Positions 34,299 to 44,160 of a stretch of DNA of 64,000 nucleotides are shown piece after piece. Where the stretch lies: positions 558,001 to 622,000 of the forward strand of contig NZ_RFFH01000002.1 in NCBI RefSeq assembly GCF_003696265.1, written 5' to 3'. The notes beneath the pieces are model-generated. The model had not been told where the DNA came from. It did not search any database and saw only the letters and a list, made by a program, of their open reading frames with translations. Every line of letters starts with the position of its first letter. Position 1 is the stretch's first letter. The translations under genes were made by a program, and so were the position numbers. Origin of the DNA: Nocardia stercoris. Its GTDB lineage: Bacteria; Actinomycetota; Actinomycetes; Mycobacteriales; Mycobacteriaceae.

Positions 34299-35135
34299 CT
34301 AGGCACCCCATTGCTCCATCACCGGACGCAGGTCGGGCACCAGGCCGCTGCGCAATGCGGCGCTCTCCGGCAGCTGCTCGTAGCGGCTCGGGCGCCACCA
34401 ATAGCACTGCGGGCTGATCCGCTCCGAACCGTTGTCGAACAGCTCAGTGGCCGCGCAGCGCAGGTCGTAGAGCGAACGCATCGCGTCGCACTGGCCGATC
34501 GGGTAGATCAGCAGATACTGCGGCAGTGGCATCGCGACCAGGGCCCCGAACGGGTTCTCGGCGGCGGGGACGTGGCGGCTCAGCCGGTGCAGCTGGGCGC
34601 CGACGTAGCGGTGTGCGCCGCCGATGACGGTGAGCGTGCCGTAGTCGAGGTCCTGGGTGCTGGTCGAGCAGTCCTCGCCGGTGATGGACTGGGCGATCGC
34701 GGCGCCGAACAGGTCGTCCGCGTCGGCATCCAGCTCGCCGGTCAGCGCCACCTCGGCGCCCTCGGGGCGGTCGACGACCACGGCCTGGACCAGGCCGGGC
34801 GCCAGCGGGCGGGTCTGCCAGCGGGCGCCGCGGCCGGCCACCACCTCGTCGGGGAAGATCTGGACCCGCAGGAACATGGTGTCGAAATCGACCGGTACCC
34901 GCTGCTCGTGCAGCTGCCGGACGGCCTGGTCGGCGTAGCGTCCGGCGTGACCGGCCAGCTCGGTCAGCGGTAGCTCGGCGGTCTCGGTCAGCCAGGGGCC
35001 CAGGTCGATGCGCTTGCCGCCGCGCGGCGAGAAGACCGTCGCGGCGTCCTCGTCGTTGCGGACCATCTGGTAGCCCCGGGTGGAGAAGGCCTGCGAGAGG
35101 GCCTCGTGCGCACTTCCGGACGTATTGTTCGACAT
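34299..35135 (-). CDS. Uncharacterised protein, paralogue B of a tandem pair
   Basis: 278 residues, soluble. It aligns with paralogue A over nearly its whole length: IDLGPWLTETAELPLTEL, DFDTMFLRVQIFP, RPLAPGLVQAVVVDRPEG, GELDADADDLFGAAIAQS, YGTLTVIGGAHRYVGA, PLPQYLLIYPIGQ and CYWWRPSRYE. The C-terminus is longer than that of A. Neither Cys nor His patterns suggest a metal site; the W-W pair in CYWWRP is strictly kept and may define the family. The flanking DNA is AT-richer than its surroundings. Function unknown; possibly an immunity-like or adaptor protein, which is speculation. Confidence 0.75.
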   Translation of the reverse strand: MSNNTSGSAHEALSQAFSTRGYQMVRNDEDAATVFSPRGGKRIDLGPWLTETAELPLTELAGHAGRYADQAVRQLHEQRVPVDFDTMFLRVQIFPDEVVAGRGARWQTRPLAPGLVQAVVVDRPEGAEVALTGELDADADDLFGAAIAQSITGEDCSTSTQDLDYGTLTVIGGAHRYVGAQLHRLSRHVPAAENPFGALVAMPLPQYLLIYPIGQCDAMRSLYDLRCAATELFDNGSERISPQCYWWRPSRYEQLPESAALRSGLVPDLRPVMEQWGA

Positions 35136-35531
35136 CTGTCACCTCCCAGATCCCCGTGCTGGTCTTTCCAATGTAGCCGAGCCTGATGAGGAAAGATCCC
35201 AATCTTCATGCGATTAGGGGGATTAGGGGGAGGTGGGGTCTATGGGAATTTGAAATATCGATGTTTTCGATTTTCCGCACGGTTCCGACCTGGGCAAGAA
35301 AAAGGGAAATATGTCCGGAATATTCGGCCGAAAAGCGATGATCGGCCGGGTGGAAACCACCGATAACCGGTCGGATGCCGCCGAGATCGCCGCGAACCCG
35401 GGAAGGGTCTGCCGAGGCCCGCGGGGTGGCGGTGGCGAAACGCACACATTTGGACGTTTGACCAGTAAGCTGCCGAAGGTAGCAATGCGCGGCGGTGAGC
35501 CGTGCCCGAACGTCGTCGGAGAACCCGGTCC
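35136..35531. other. 396-bp AT-richer intergenic region with G-quadruplex-like motif
   Basis: A gap between divergent paralogue B and the GH1 gene. It contains the G-tract motif described separately, AT-rich DNA unlike the rest of the window, a TTCGGCCGAA palindrome near 35322-35331 and a CCGATAACCGG element. Open frames here are short and do not look coding. It probably holds both divergent promoters. Confidence 0.5.
35217..35246 (+). repeat. G-quadruplex-forming motif with two GATTAGGGG units
   Basis: Four G tracts, G5-ATTA-G5-AGGT-G4-TCTAT-G3, fit a canonical intramolecular G-quadruplex with loops of 4, 4 and 5 bases. The first half is a direct repeat of GATTAGGGG, telomere-like. It lies about 80 bp upstream of paralogue B, on the template strand for that gene. 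Confidence 0.55.
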
Positions 35532-36836
35532 ATGAACAGACCCGCACGCCTGTGTCTCGCCCTGCTGTCGGCCGCCGCCATCGCGTCGGGCACCACCGGC
35601 CCCGCCGCGGCCGCCCCCGCGGAGCTGCCGTCCCTCGGGCCCGACTTCCAATGGGGCGTGGCCATGTCCGGATTCCAGTCCGAAGGGCATGCGCCGGACA
35701 GCAATTGGAGCCGGTACGCCAACTCCGGACAGGCCCACGACACCTACCGTGACTCGGTCGACTTCTACGACCGCTACGCCGAGGACATCGACCTGGCGGC
35801 GGGCCTGGGTGTCAAGGTGTACCGGCTCAGCATCGAATGGGCGCGGGTCCAGCCGCAGCCCGGCGTATGGGACGACCGCGACTTCGCCTTCTACGACGCC
35901 GTCATCGCCAAGATCCGGGCCGCCGGCCTGCGACCCATGCTGACCCTCGACCACTGGGTGATCCCCGGCTGGGAAGCCGACCGTGGCGGCTGGAAGAACC
36001 AGGACATGGTCACCGACTGGCTGGCCAACATGCGGCGGGTCGTCGACCGCTACGCCGCCGACGATCCGATGTGGGTCACCATCAACGAGCCGATGGGCTA
36101 TGTGGCGCAATCGATTCAGATCGGCGACATCGGAATCGGGGACGCCGTACCGATGTTCGACCGGCTGGTGCAGGCCCACGACACCATCTACGACTACATC
36201 CACGAGCGCCAGCCCGGCGCCCGGGTGACCAGCAACATCGCGCAGTACCCGGTGATCCAGAACCTGACCGACCTGCTGTTCGCCGACCGGGTTCGCGACA
36301 AGCTCGACTACCTGGGCCTCGACTTCTATTACGGTACGTCGCTCCAGAATCCGCCGACCACCGACCTGCTCGGCAGCGAGCTGTGGAAGAACGCCATCGA
36401 ACCCGAGGGCATCTACTACGACCTGCGCAACTACAGCGAGAAGTACGGGCTGCCCATCTACGTGGTGGAGAACGGACTCCCGACCGGTGACGCCGCGCCT
36501 CGCCCCGACGGCTACGACCGCGCGGATCACTTGCGCGACACCGTGTATTGGCTGCAGCGCGCGAAGGCCGACGGCATCGACGTGATCGGCTACAACTACT
36601 GGAGCCTGACCGACAACTACGAGTGGGGCAGCTACTCCAACCGCTTCGGCCTCTACACCGTCGACGTGCGCAACGACCCGAGCCTGACCCGCGTCCCGAC
36701 CGACGGGGTCGACGCCTACCGCGAGATCACCGCGAACAACGGAGTGCCGCACGACTATCGGCCCACCCGTCAGCCCGCGGTGTGCTCGATCGTGGTGTGG
36801 ACGCAGAGCTGCGTCCGGCCGGTCACCGTGCCGTAG
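35532..36836 (+). CDS. Secreted GH1-family beta-glycosidase
   Basis: A 434-residue exported glycosidase. The signal peptide is MNRPARLCLALLSAAAIASG with A-rich cleavage near AAAAPA (residues 26-30). The GH1 barrel follows: FQWGVAMSGFQSEGHAPDSNW, YRLSIEWARVQP, acid/base E186 in TINEP, YYGTSLQN, nucleophile E313 in VVENG and GYNYWSLTDNYEWGSYSNRFGLY. Both catalytic Glu are present. GH1 enzymes are usually cytoplasmic, so export is notable. The end has two Cys (CSIVVWTQSC). ATG 35532 is preferred over 35502 because it starts the signal peptide. Confidence 0.9.
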   Translation: MNRPARLCLALLSAAAIASGTTGPAAAAPAELPSLGPDFQWGVAMSGFQSEGHAPDSNWSRYANSGQAHDTYRDSVDFYDRYAEDIDLAAGLGVKVYRLSIEWARVQPQPGVWDDRDFAFYDAVIAKIRAAGLRPMLTLDHWVIPGWEADRGGWKNQDMVTDWLANMRRVVDRYAADDPMWVTINEPMGYVAQSIQIGDIGIGDAVPMFDRLVQAHDTIYDYIHERQPGARVTSNIAQYPVIQNLTDLLFADRVRDKLDYLGLDFYYGTSLQNPPTTDLLGSELWKNAIEPEGIYYDLRNYSEKYGLPIYVVENGLPTGDAAPRPDGYDRADHLRDTVYWLQRAKADGIDVIGYNYWSLTDNYEWGSYSNRFGLYTVDVRNDPSLTRVPTDGVDAYREITANNGVPHDYRPTRQPAVCSIVVWTQSCVRPVTVP

Positions 36837-36845
36837 CGGGTCCAA

Positions 36846-36874
36846 TCCGGTTCGTTCCCCGGGAACGAACCGGA
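36846..36874. terminator. Bidirectional terminator hairpin
   Basis: Perfect 14-bp arms, TCCGGTTCGTTCCC and its complement, with a single central base, lie between the convergent GH1 and GH5 genes. No T tract. Confidence 0.7.
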
Positions 36875-36885
36875 CCGCTGCCCGG

Positions 36886-38748
36886 CTAGCTCATCGACCG
36901 GCAGTAGATCGCGTCCGGGTGTCCGTAGCGAAGGTTGGCCCAGGAGAACGCGATTCCGGCCAGGTACTCGTTGCTATTGCACTGGCCCTTGTAGTAGCCG
37001 ACCGCGTAGTCGCCGCCCTCACCCGAGGCCGGGCGATTGTCGCCGCGGTCGTCCCACACGGTACGTCCGTTGCCGGCCAAGGGAATTCGCGCCGGTGCGC
37101 ACAGGATGCTGTTCACCGCGTCGCCGTGCAGGCTGTACCCGATCATGAATTGCCCGGTCGCACACTGATATTTGGTGAAGCCGGACGCCCAGTCCGTGGT
37201 CACGTGCTCGGACGCGACCCGGGTCGCGGTCGTGCCGGGCGTCCAGAGGTTGCCGGCCGTCGCGTCCGTGCACAGCCCGCCCTGGCCGCGGTCGCTGATG
37301 CCGATCATGCGCTGGTCGTCGGGGCAGACCAGTTTGCGCGCGCCGGAGTCCCAGTCCGCCGCGGCCCGCAGCGACTCGTTGTCGTCGGCGTGGATCCCGT
37401 TGAGCATGGACCAGGTTCGTGTCGGCGGAACCTGCCCGGTGACGCCGGTCGCGGCCAGCAGTCGCTGCAGCTGCGGGCCCCGCCAGTCGTCCGGATCGAG
37501 CACGCTGCGCACGGAACCGTCGGTGTCGAAGCGCAGCAGTCCCCACTGGTTGCCCTGATCCAGATGCTGGAATCCGACCAGCGGCCAGTAGGCGAATTCG
37601 AGGTCTCGTGAGATCAGATAGTCGACCATGTGGCCGAACCACGCCTGGTCGGCCGCGGTGCCGTCCTTCCCGACCCCGAACTCGCTCACCCACACCGGCG
37701 CGGTGAAGTGCCGGTCCGGGGTGGTGGCGACATAACCGGCGAGCTGATCCATCGAGGCGAACAGATCGGTGGGGGACATGTCCCGGAAACGGGGATCGTG
37801 GGTCTCACCGCCGCTGATGCCGGTGCCGCCGGTGTTGTTCGGGCCGATGTAGCCGTAGAAGTGGGCCGAGTAGACCAGCTTGTGGGAACGGGTCAGCGTG
37901 ACCGACAGGTTCTGCACCGGTTTCAGCATGGGCCGCTCGTGCGGTGTGATGTCGGTGGGGATGCCGATCCAGTTGAGGCCCTCGATCATGATGAGCAGAT
38001 TCGGGTTGGCGGAGCTCACGATTCGGTCTCCGGCCTGGCGGGCGGCCGCCTCCCAGTCGTGGACGTCACCCAGTCCCCAGTTCGGGTCGTCCCAGGTGTC
38101 CCGGCGGACCTCGTTGCGCAGGTCCGCACCGATCACCCCGGGGTTGTCCTTGTAGCGCGCGGCCATCGTCGCCCAGTCGGCGACCCAGGTGGCGGTGTCC
38201 TGCCCGGAGTTCCAGCGTTCGTTGCCGTCGACCGCGCAGCACCAGCGGGTGGTCGTGGTGTGGTTGTTGAGGATGACGCCCAGGCCGGCGTCGGTGAGCG
38301 CGGTGACCGCCCGGTCGTACACCTGCAGCGGGGTCAGGCCGTTCAGGGACGGATTGGCGGTGAGGCCCTGCACCGGGCGGGTGTCGGTGATCATCTGGTT
38401 GGAGAAGGGCAGCCGGATGCTGTTCAGGCCGAGGGCGCGGAAGTCCTGGACCATCTGGTTCAGCGGCACCCGGTCGAGCCCGAGCGGCGCGCGGTGCCCG
38501 ACCTCCGACGCGAAGTTGTTCGCGGGTTGTTCGTCGTCGCCGCTGCCGGTCCAGGTTCCGCTGGCGCCGTGCCAATTACCGGATTTCAGATGCACGCGAT
38601 TACCGGCGGCATCGACGATGTAGCGGCCGACCGTGCTGAGTGGCCCCTTCAGGGCTGGGGTGTCGGCCTGCGCGGTAGGTGTGAAGTGTGTCGCCGGCAC
38701 CACCGATAATCCGATGATCATGGCGATTACGGCCAATATTCTGGTCAT
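36886..38748 (-). CDS. Secreted GH5-family glycoside hydrolase with triple Cys repeat
   Basis: A 620-residue exported enzyme of the cellulase (GH5) superfamily. Signal peptide MTRILAVIAMIIGLSVVPA (residues 1-19). The barrel carries LGLNSIRLPFSNQMI, the acid/base E213 in RNEV and nucleophile E356 in WVSEFGVG, with H297 in SAHFYGY. Residues about 440-620 form a separate domain of three repeats, each opening C-x3-(Q/E)-x-(M/L)-x-G-x-(S/A) at C475, C529 and C590. ATG 38748 with GAGGAAG upstream is chosen over 38847. The substrate may be a beta-glucan, mannan or glycolipid. Confidence 0.9.
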   Translation of the reverse strand: MTRILAVIAMIIGLSVVPATHFTPTAQADTPALKGPLSTVGRYIVDAAGNRVHLKSGNWHGASGTWTGSGDDEQPANNFASEVGHRAPLGLDRVPLNQMVQDFRALGLNSIRLPFSNQMITDTRPVQGLTANPSLNGLTPLQVYDRAVTALTDAGLGVILNNHTTTTRWCCAVDGNERWNSGQDTATWVADWATMAARYKDNPGVIGADLRNEVRRDTWDDPNWGLGDVHDWEAAARQAGDRIVSSANPNLLIMIEGLNWIGIPTDITPHERPMLKPVQNLSVTLTRSHKLVYSAHFYGYIGPNNTGGTGISGGETHDPRFRDMSPTDLFASMDQLAGYVATTPDRHFTAPVWVSEFGVGKDGTAADQAWFGHMVDYLISRDLEFAYWPLVGFQHLDQGNQWGLLRFDTDGSVRSVLDPDDWRGPQLQRLLAATGVTGQVPPTRTWSMLNGIHADDNESLRAAADWDSGARKLVCPDDQRMIGISDRGQGGLCTDATAGNLWTPGTTATRVASEHVTTDWASGFTKYQCATGQFMIGYSLHGDAVNSILCAPARIPLAGNGRTVWDDRGDNRPASGEGGDYAVGYYKGQCNSNEYLAGIAFSWANLRYGHPDAIYCRSMS

Positions 38749-39193
38749 CTGTTCTTCCTCGTTCTCCTCGGTGCCGCCGCGTTCCGTCGTGTGCTCGACC
38801 TGGAACCGGGGGCACGCCATGCGAATCCGGTGAGCCCGTTTCCGCATGTCGGAGCATGGTAAGACGACCGGATGCGGCGTATCGGCAATGTGCGGTAAAT
38901 GGAATCGACCGCTGGATGAATTGGATTGTCCGGGGGGGGTGTGTTCGACCGTGCACGGGGGTCGATCGCGACAATCGGGCGGATCTTGCTCTTATTCGAG
39001 ATCGTGAAATTACAATCGCGACAACTTATTCGACTCGTGCTGTGTGCGGGTGTGCCGTAACGAATTCGGCAGGCGGCACGTGGCGATGGGATCTTTCGCG
39101 GCGAACTCGTCCGCCCGCGGCGCCGTTACCGTTACCATGACCCGGTCATATGACCAGGATGCGGCAGAGCGGCCGCGGGAGCCGGTGTGACTC
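38749..39193. other. 445-bp intergenic region with a G8 run and direct repeats
   Basis: The spacer between the divergent GH5 and AraC genes. It holds a run of eight G at about 38931-38938, two copies of ATCGCGACAA (38965-38974 and 39015-39024) and two of CTTATTCGA (38991-38999 and 39025-39033). I see no gene in it. The repeats could be binding sites, perhaps for the AraC protein. Confidence 0.4.
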
Positions 39194-40237
39194 GTGAACG
39201 AACTGAACCACTGGAGATCTCGGGCCCCCGACCTGGAGGCCGCGACGATTCCGCCGGTCGTGATCCTGGGACTGGTCGAAGCCGCACAACGCCACTCGGT
39301 GGACACCGAGCCGTGGTTCACCGGAACCGCCGTCACGCCGGGCCGATTGACCCTGCCCGAGACCCGGCTCTCCTACCGGCAGGTCGCGGTGATCGTGAAA
39401 CGCGCGCTGCGCGCACTGCCGGACGGGCCGCTCGGCATCGCCGTGGGCAGCCGCGACGCCGTCGTATCCTGGGGCCTGCTGGGCTTCGCCTGTCGCGCCA
39501 GCGCGACCGCGGCCGACGCACTGGATGTCGCCATGAGCCTGCACCAGGCCTCGGGCAGCGTGCTGGACTACCACCTCGAACACGGCCCGGAACAGTTCGC
39601 CGTCCGGCTCGAGATGCGCAGTCCCGACCCGGAATTGCTGCCGTTCCTGTGCGAGGAGGGCGCCAGTTCGATCGTCACGCTACTGCGGGCGGTCTTCGGC
39701 GCCGGTGCCTCGCCCGCCGGGCTGGAATTCGCCTACCCGCGCCCGGCGCACGCCGGGGCGTACGACCGCTACTTCCGCTGCCCGGTGACCTTCGCCGCCG
39801 CGCAGACCAGAGTGGTCTTCGACCGGGAACTGCTGAGCCGGCCGCTGCCCACCTGGAATCCCGCGCAGCTCACCATGGCCCTGGACGCGGTGAAACATCT
39901 GGCCCGGCCCGCCACGCTCCGGCCGGACATCGTCACCGCCGTGGAAGATGTACTGCGCGAACACCTTCGGCGGCCCGTGACGGTCGCCGTGGTCGCCGGG
40001 CGGCTGGGAATCGGCGAGCGCACCCTGCAGCGCCGGCTGACCCGGGCCGGCGTCCGCTTCGGCGATCTGCGCGACCGCCTGCGGCAACAGCACGCGACCA
40101 CACTGCTGCGCGATTCGAGCCTGCCGATCGGTGCCATCGCCGGCGAGGTGGGCTTCAGCGACACCCGGGAATTCCGCCGGGCCTATCTGCGCTGGACCGG
40201 GCGCACCCCCAGCGCGCAGCGTGCCGCCGCGACCTGA
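39194..40237 (+). CDS. AraC-family transcriptional regulator (OruR/Arabinose_bd type)
   Basis: A 347-residue regulator. The N-terminal 230 residues form the Arabinose_bd-type ligand domain found in OruR/ArgR-like AraC proteins; the C-terminal part has two helix-turn-helix motifs: VAGRLGIGERTLQRRLTRAGVRF, then AIAGEVGFSDTREFRRAYLRWTGRTP. GTG start. It is divergent from the secreted GH5 and convergent on thiC. Regulation of GH5 or its own gene is a reasonable guess from position only. Confidence 0.9.
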   Translation: MNELNHWRSRAPDLEAATIPPVVILGLVEAAQRHSVDTEPWFTGTAVTPGRLTLPETRLSYRQVAVIVKRALRALPDGPLGIAVGSRDAVVSWGLLGFACRASATAADALDVAMSLHQASGSVLDYHLEHGPEQFAVRLEMRSPDPELLPFLCEEGASSIVTLLRAVFGAGASPAGLEFAYPRPAHAGAYDRYFRCPVTFAAAQTRVVFDRELLSRPLPTWNPAQLTMALDAVKHLARPATLRPDIVTAVEDVLREHLRRPVTVAVVAGRLGIGERTLQRRLTRAGVRFGDLRDRLRQQHATTLLRDSSLPIGAIAGEVGFSDTREFRRAYLRWTGRTPSAQRAAAT

Positions 40238-40258
40238 ACGGTCCACGGCGGCACGCTG
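40217..40258. terminator. Hairpin at the araC/thiC junction
   Basis: Perfect 13-bp arms CAGCGTGCCGCCG (40217-40229) and CGGCGGCACGCTG (40246-40258) with a 16-base loop, overlapping the AraC stop. Placed to end both convergent transcripts. No T tract. Confidence 0.6.
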
Positions 40259-40267
40259 TTCCGCGAT

Positions 40268-42015
<1,748 letters not shown>

Positions 42016-42164
42016 GGCAGAAATTCTCCCAGGTCGAGGGTACATTCGTGACCTGCGTCACGTCGGCGGACCGAGGGTGGTCGGCCGAAACCGGCGGTCG
42101 CGACATGACGGGTGCGAATTGCCGGATAATTGCTCATCACTCTGACATGTTCGACAATGCGCCT

Positions 42165-42500
42165 ATGACGACCATCACACCGCATCGCATCGCCGAGCGC
42201 CACAACCACACGCACGGCCCGGGCTGCGGCCACGAAGCCATCGTGCACGGCGACCACGTCGACTACCTGCACGACGGCCATGCCCACCACGAGCACCTCA
42301 CCGAGGCCGGCGTCCACTACGACGAATGCCATACCTGCACCTGCCCGCACTGCACCGACTCGTGCGCGAACTGCACCTGCGCGGACTGTTCCTGCGACAC
42401 CTGCAACCACGCCGTCTGCTCTTGTGAGCACTGCTCCGACAGCTGCAACAACTGCACCTGCGCCGACTGCACCTGCGCCACCTGCGCCCACGCGTCCTGA
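42165..42500 (+). CDS. His/Cys-rich metallothionein-like protein with tandem 27-residue repeats
   Basis: A 111-residue soluble protein with 20 Cys and 18 His. Residues 7-56 are His-rich (HNHTHGPGCGH, HGDHVDYLHDGHAHHEHL), similar to His-rich segments of actinobacterial metal-handling proteins. Residues 58-84 and 85-111 are two exact-length repeats, 19 of 27 identical, each with nine Cys arranged C-x-C-x2-C-x3-C-x2-C-x-C-x2-C-x-C-x2-C. This is a plausible sink for Zn, Cu or Cd. ATG 42165 is used; ATG 42147 is in frame. No clear ribosome site; GATAAT at 42125-42130 could be a -10. An ABM-domain gene follows after 3 bp. Confidence 0.8.
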   Translation: MTTITPHRIAERHNHTHGPGCGHEAIVHGDHVDYLHDGHAHHEHLTEAGVHYDECHTCTCPHCTDSCANCTCADCSCDTCNHAVCSCEHCSDSCNNCTCADCTCATCAHAS

Positions 42501-42503
42501 CCG

Positions 42504-42800
42504 ATGGACAGCTATTCGCTCGGCATCTGGACGGTGACCCCGGGCCGGGAAGCGGAGTTCGTCCGGGCCTGGCGAGAAATGGCCGAACGCACGGCCGACG
42601 GCTTCCCACTCGGCCACGCGACTCTCCTGCGCGACGACGACCAGCCCAACGTCTTCATCAGCTTCGGCCCCTGGCGCTCCACCGCCGAGATCCAGCGCTG
42701 GCGCGAATCTGTCCTGTTCAAGTACGGCGCCGGCACGATCCGCCCGCTGCTCCAGAGCTTCACCCCGCACACCCTGACCGTCGCGGCAACCGTCGAATAA
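42504..42800 (+). CDS. ABM-domain (antibiotic biosynthesis monooxygenase-like) protein
   Basis: A 98-residue ferredoxin-like alpha/beta protein of the ABM superfamily: YSLGIWTVTPGREAEFVRAWREMAE, then VFISFGPWRSTAEIQRWRES. Members include monooxygenases and heme-degrading enzymes such as IsdG, but the IsdG Asn/His pair is not evident here. It starts 3 bp after the metallothionein-like gene, so the two are almost surely co-transcribed. Why they are paired is unknown. Confidence 0.82.
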   Translation: MDSYSLGIWTVTPGREAEFVRAWREMAERTADGFPLGHATLLRDDDQPNVFISFGPWRSTAEIQRWRESVLFKYGAGTIRPLLQSFTPHTLTVAATVE

Positions 42801-42807
42801 CCGGCAG

Positions 42808-42835
42808 CCGCGTCACGGCGAGCCAGGTGACGCGG
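42808..42835. terminator. Hairpin after the ABM gene
   Basis: Nine-base perfect arms CCGCGTCAC and GTGACGCGG with a 10-base loop, just after the ABM stop and before the convergent fahA stop. No T tract. Confidence 0.55.
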
Positions 42836-42887
42836 CGACCCCACCGCGGAATTGTCGGTGGCGTATTGGGTGCCCGCGCCGGGAGGT

Positions 42888-44075
42888 TCACTCGGCGGCA
42901 GGTCGGATCAAGCCCCGGACCTCACCGAGCGTGAGCGGAGTCCCGTCGAGGCCCGGGGCGGTGGCGGTGATGACGACCTCGTCGCCGTCGGCCAGGAAGG
43001 TGCGGGGTTCGCCGGCGACGGTGACGGGTTCGGTTCCGCCAGAGGTCAATTCGATGAAGGAGCCGACCTGGTCGCGGGTGGGGCCGGAGACGGTGCCGGA
43101 GGCGAACAGGTCGCCGGGGCGGGTGGCGGCGCCGTTGCAGGTCAGGTGGGCGAGCATCTGCGCGGGGGACCAGTACATCCGGGCGTAGGGCGGGTGCGAC
43201 ACCGTCGTGTCGTTCCAGCGCACGGACATGGTGACGTCCAGGCCCGTGGGTTGTTGTTCCCGCAGGTAGTGCAGTGGTTCCGGGTGCTGGGCGGGCAGCG
43301 GGACCTGGGCGTCCCGCAGGGCCGCCAGCGGGGTCACCCAGGCCGCCATGCTGGTCGCGAAGGACTTGCCCAGGAACGGGCCCAGCGGCTGATATTCCCA
43401 GGCCTGGATGTCGCGGGCCGACCAGTCGTTGACCAGGGCGACACCGAAGACGTGGGCGGCGAAGTCGTCGACCGGGATGGGGGCGCCGAACTGGGAACCG
43501 ACACCGACCACGAAGCCCAGTTCGGCCTCGATGTCCAAACGTTGGGACGGGCCGAAAGCGGGTGCGCCGGAAGGGGTTCGGCGCTGGCCCCGCGGGCGTC
43601 GGATCTCGGTGCCCGACACCACGATCGTGCCGGCCCGCCCGTGGTAGCCGACCGGCAGATGCCGCCAGTTCGGCAGCAGCGGGTCGCCGTCGGGCCGGAA
43701 CAACCGGCCGAGGTTGGTGGCGTGATCGATGCTCGCGTAGAAGTCGACGTAATCACCCACGGCTACCGGCAGTTTCAGGTGCACGGCGGACAGCGGGTAC
43801 ACCGCTTCGGTGGGGAGCGGCCCGGCGCAGAGCGCGCGAATCGCATGCCGGCAGACCCGCCAGCGCCCCGGGCCCTGCGCCAGGAAGTGATTCAGGGTCG
43901 GCTGCGCGAAGGTCGAATCACCCAGCAGCACCGCGAGATCGAGGACGTAGTCGCCCAGGCGGACGCCCACGCGATAGTCCCGGCCCAGCGGTGCGAACAC
44001 GCCGTAGGGCAGATGGTGGACCCCGAATCCGGAATTCGCCGGCACCTCGATCAGCACCGTGTCGGACTCTGTCAC
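42888..44075 (-). CDS. fahA: Fumarylacetoacetase
   Basis: Last enzyme of tyrosine/homogentisate breakdown, cleaving fumarylacetoacetate to fumarate and acetoacetate. The 395-residue protein has the small N-terminal domain (FGVHHLPYGVFAPLG) and the FAH barrel with YVDFYASIDHATNLGRLFRP, LPVGYHGRAGTIVVSG, RLDIEAELGFVVG, ALVNDWSARDIQAWEYQPLGPFLGK and GDLFASGTVSGP. GTG 44075 is chosen because GGAGG lies five bases upstream; the longer form to 44138 has no such signal. Follows hmgA on the same strand. No maleylacetoacetate isomerase gene is in the window. Confidence 0.93.
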   Translation of the reverse strand: MTESDTVLIEVPANSGFGVHHLPYGVFAPLGRDYRVGVRLGDYVLDLAVLLGDSTFAQPTLNHFLAQGPGRWRVCRHAIRALCAGPLPTEAVYPLSAVHLKLPVAVGDYVDFYASIDHATNLGRLFRPDGDPLLPNWRHLPVGYHGRAGTIVVSGTEIRRPRGQRRTPSGAPAFGPSQRLDIEAELGFVVGVGSQFGAPIPVDDFAAHVFGVALVNDWSARDIQAWEYQPLGPFLGKSFATSMAAWVTPLAALRDAQVPLPAQHPEPLHYLREQQPTGLDVTMSVRWNDTTVSHPPYARMYWSPAQMLAHLTCNGAATRPGDLFASGTVSGPTRDQVGSFIELTSGGTEPVTVAGEPRTFLADGDEVVITATAPGLDGTPLTLGEVRGLIRPAAE

Positions 44076-44160
44076 CGCCACCTCCGTCGGGTCGTGCGCT
44101 GCGTCCGGGTACGCGACGCCCGGGCGCCGCGGCCGCAAGCCGTTGTCCGGCCGGTAGAAC

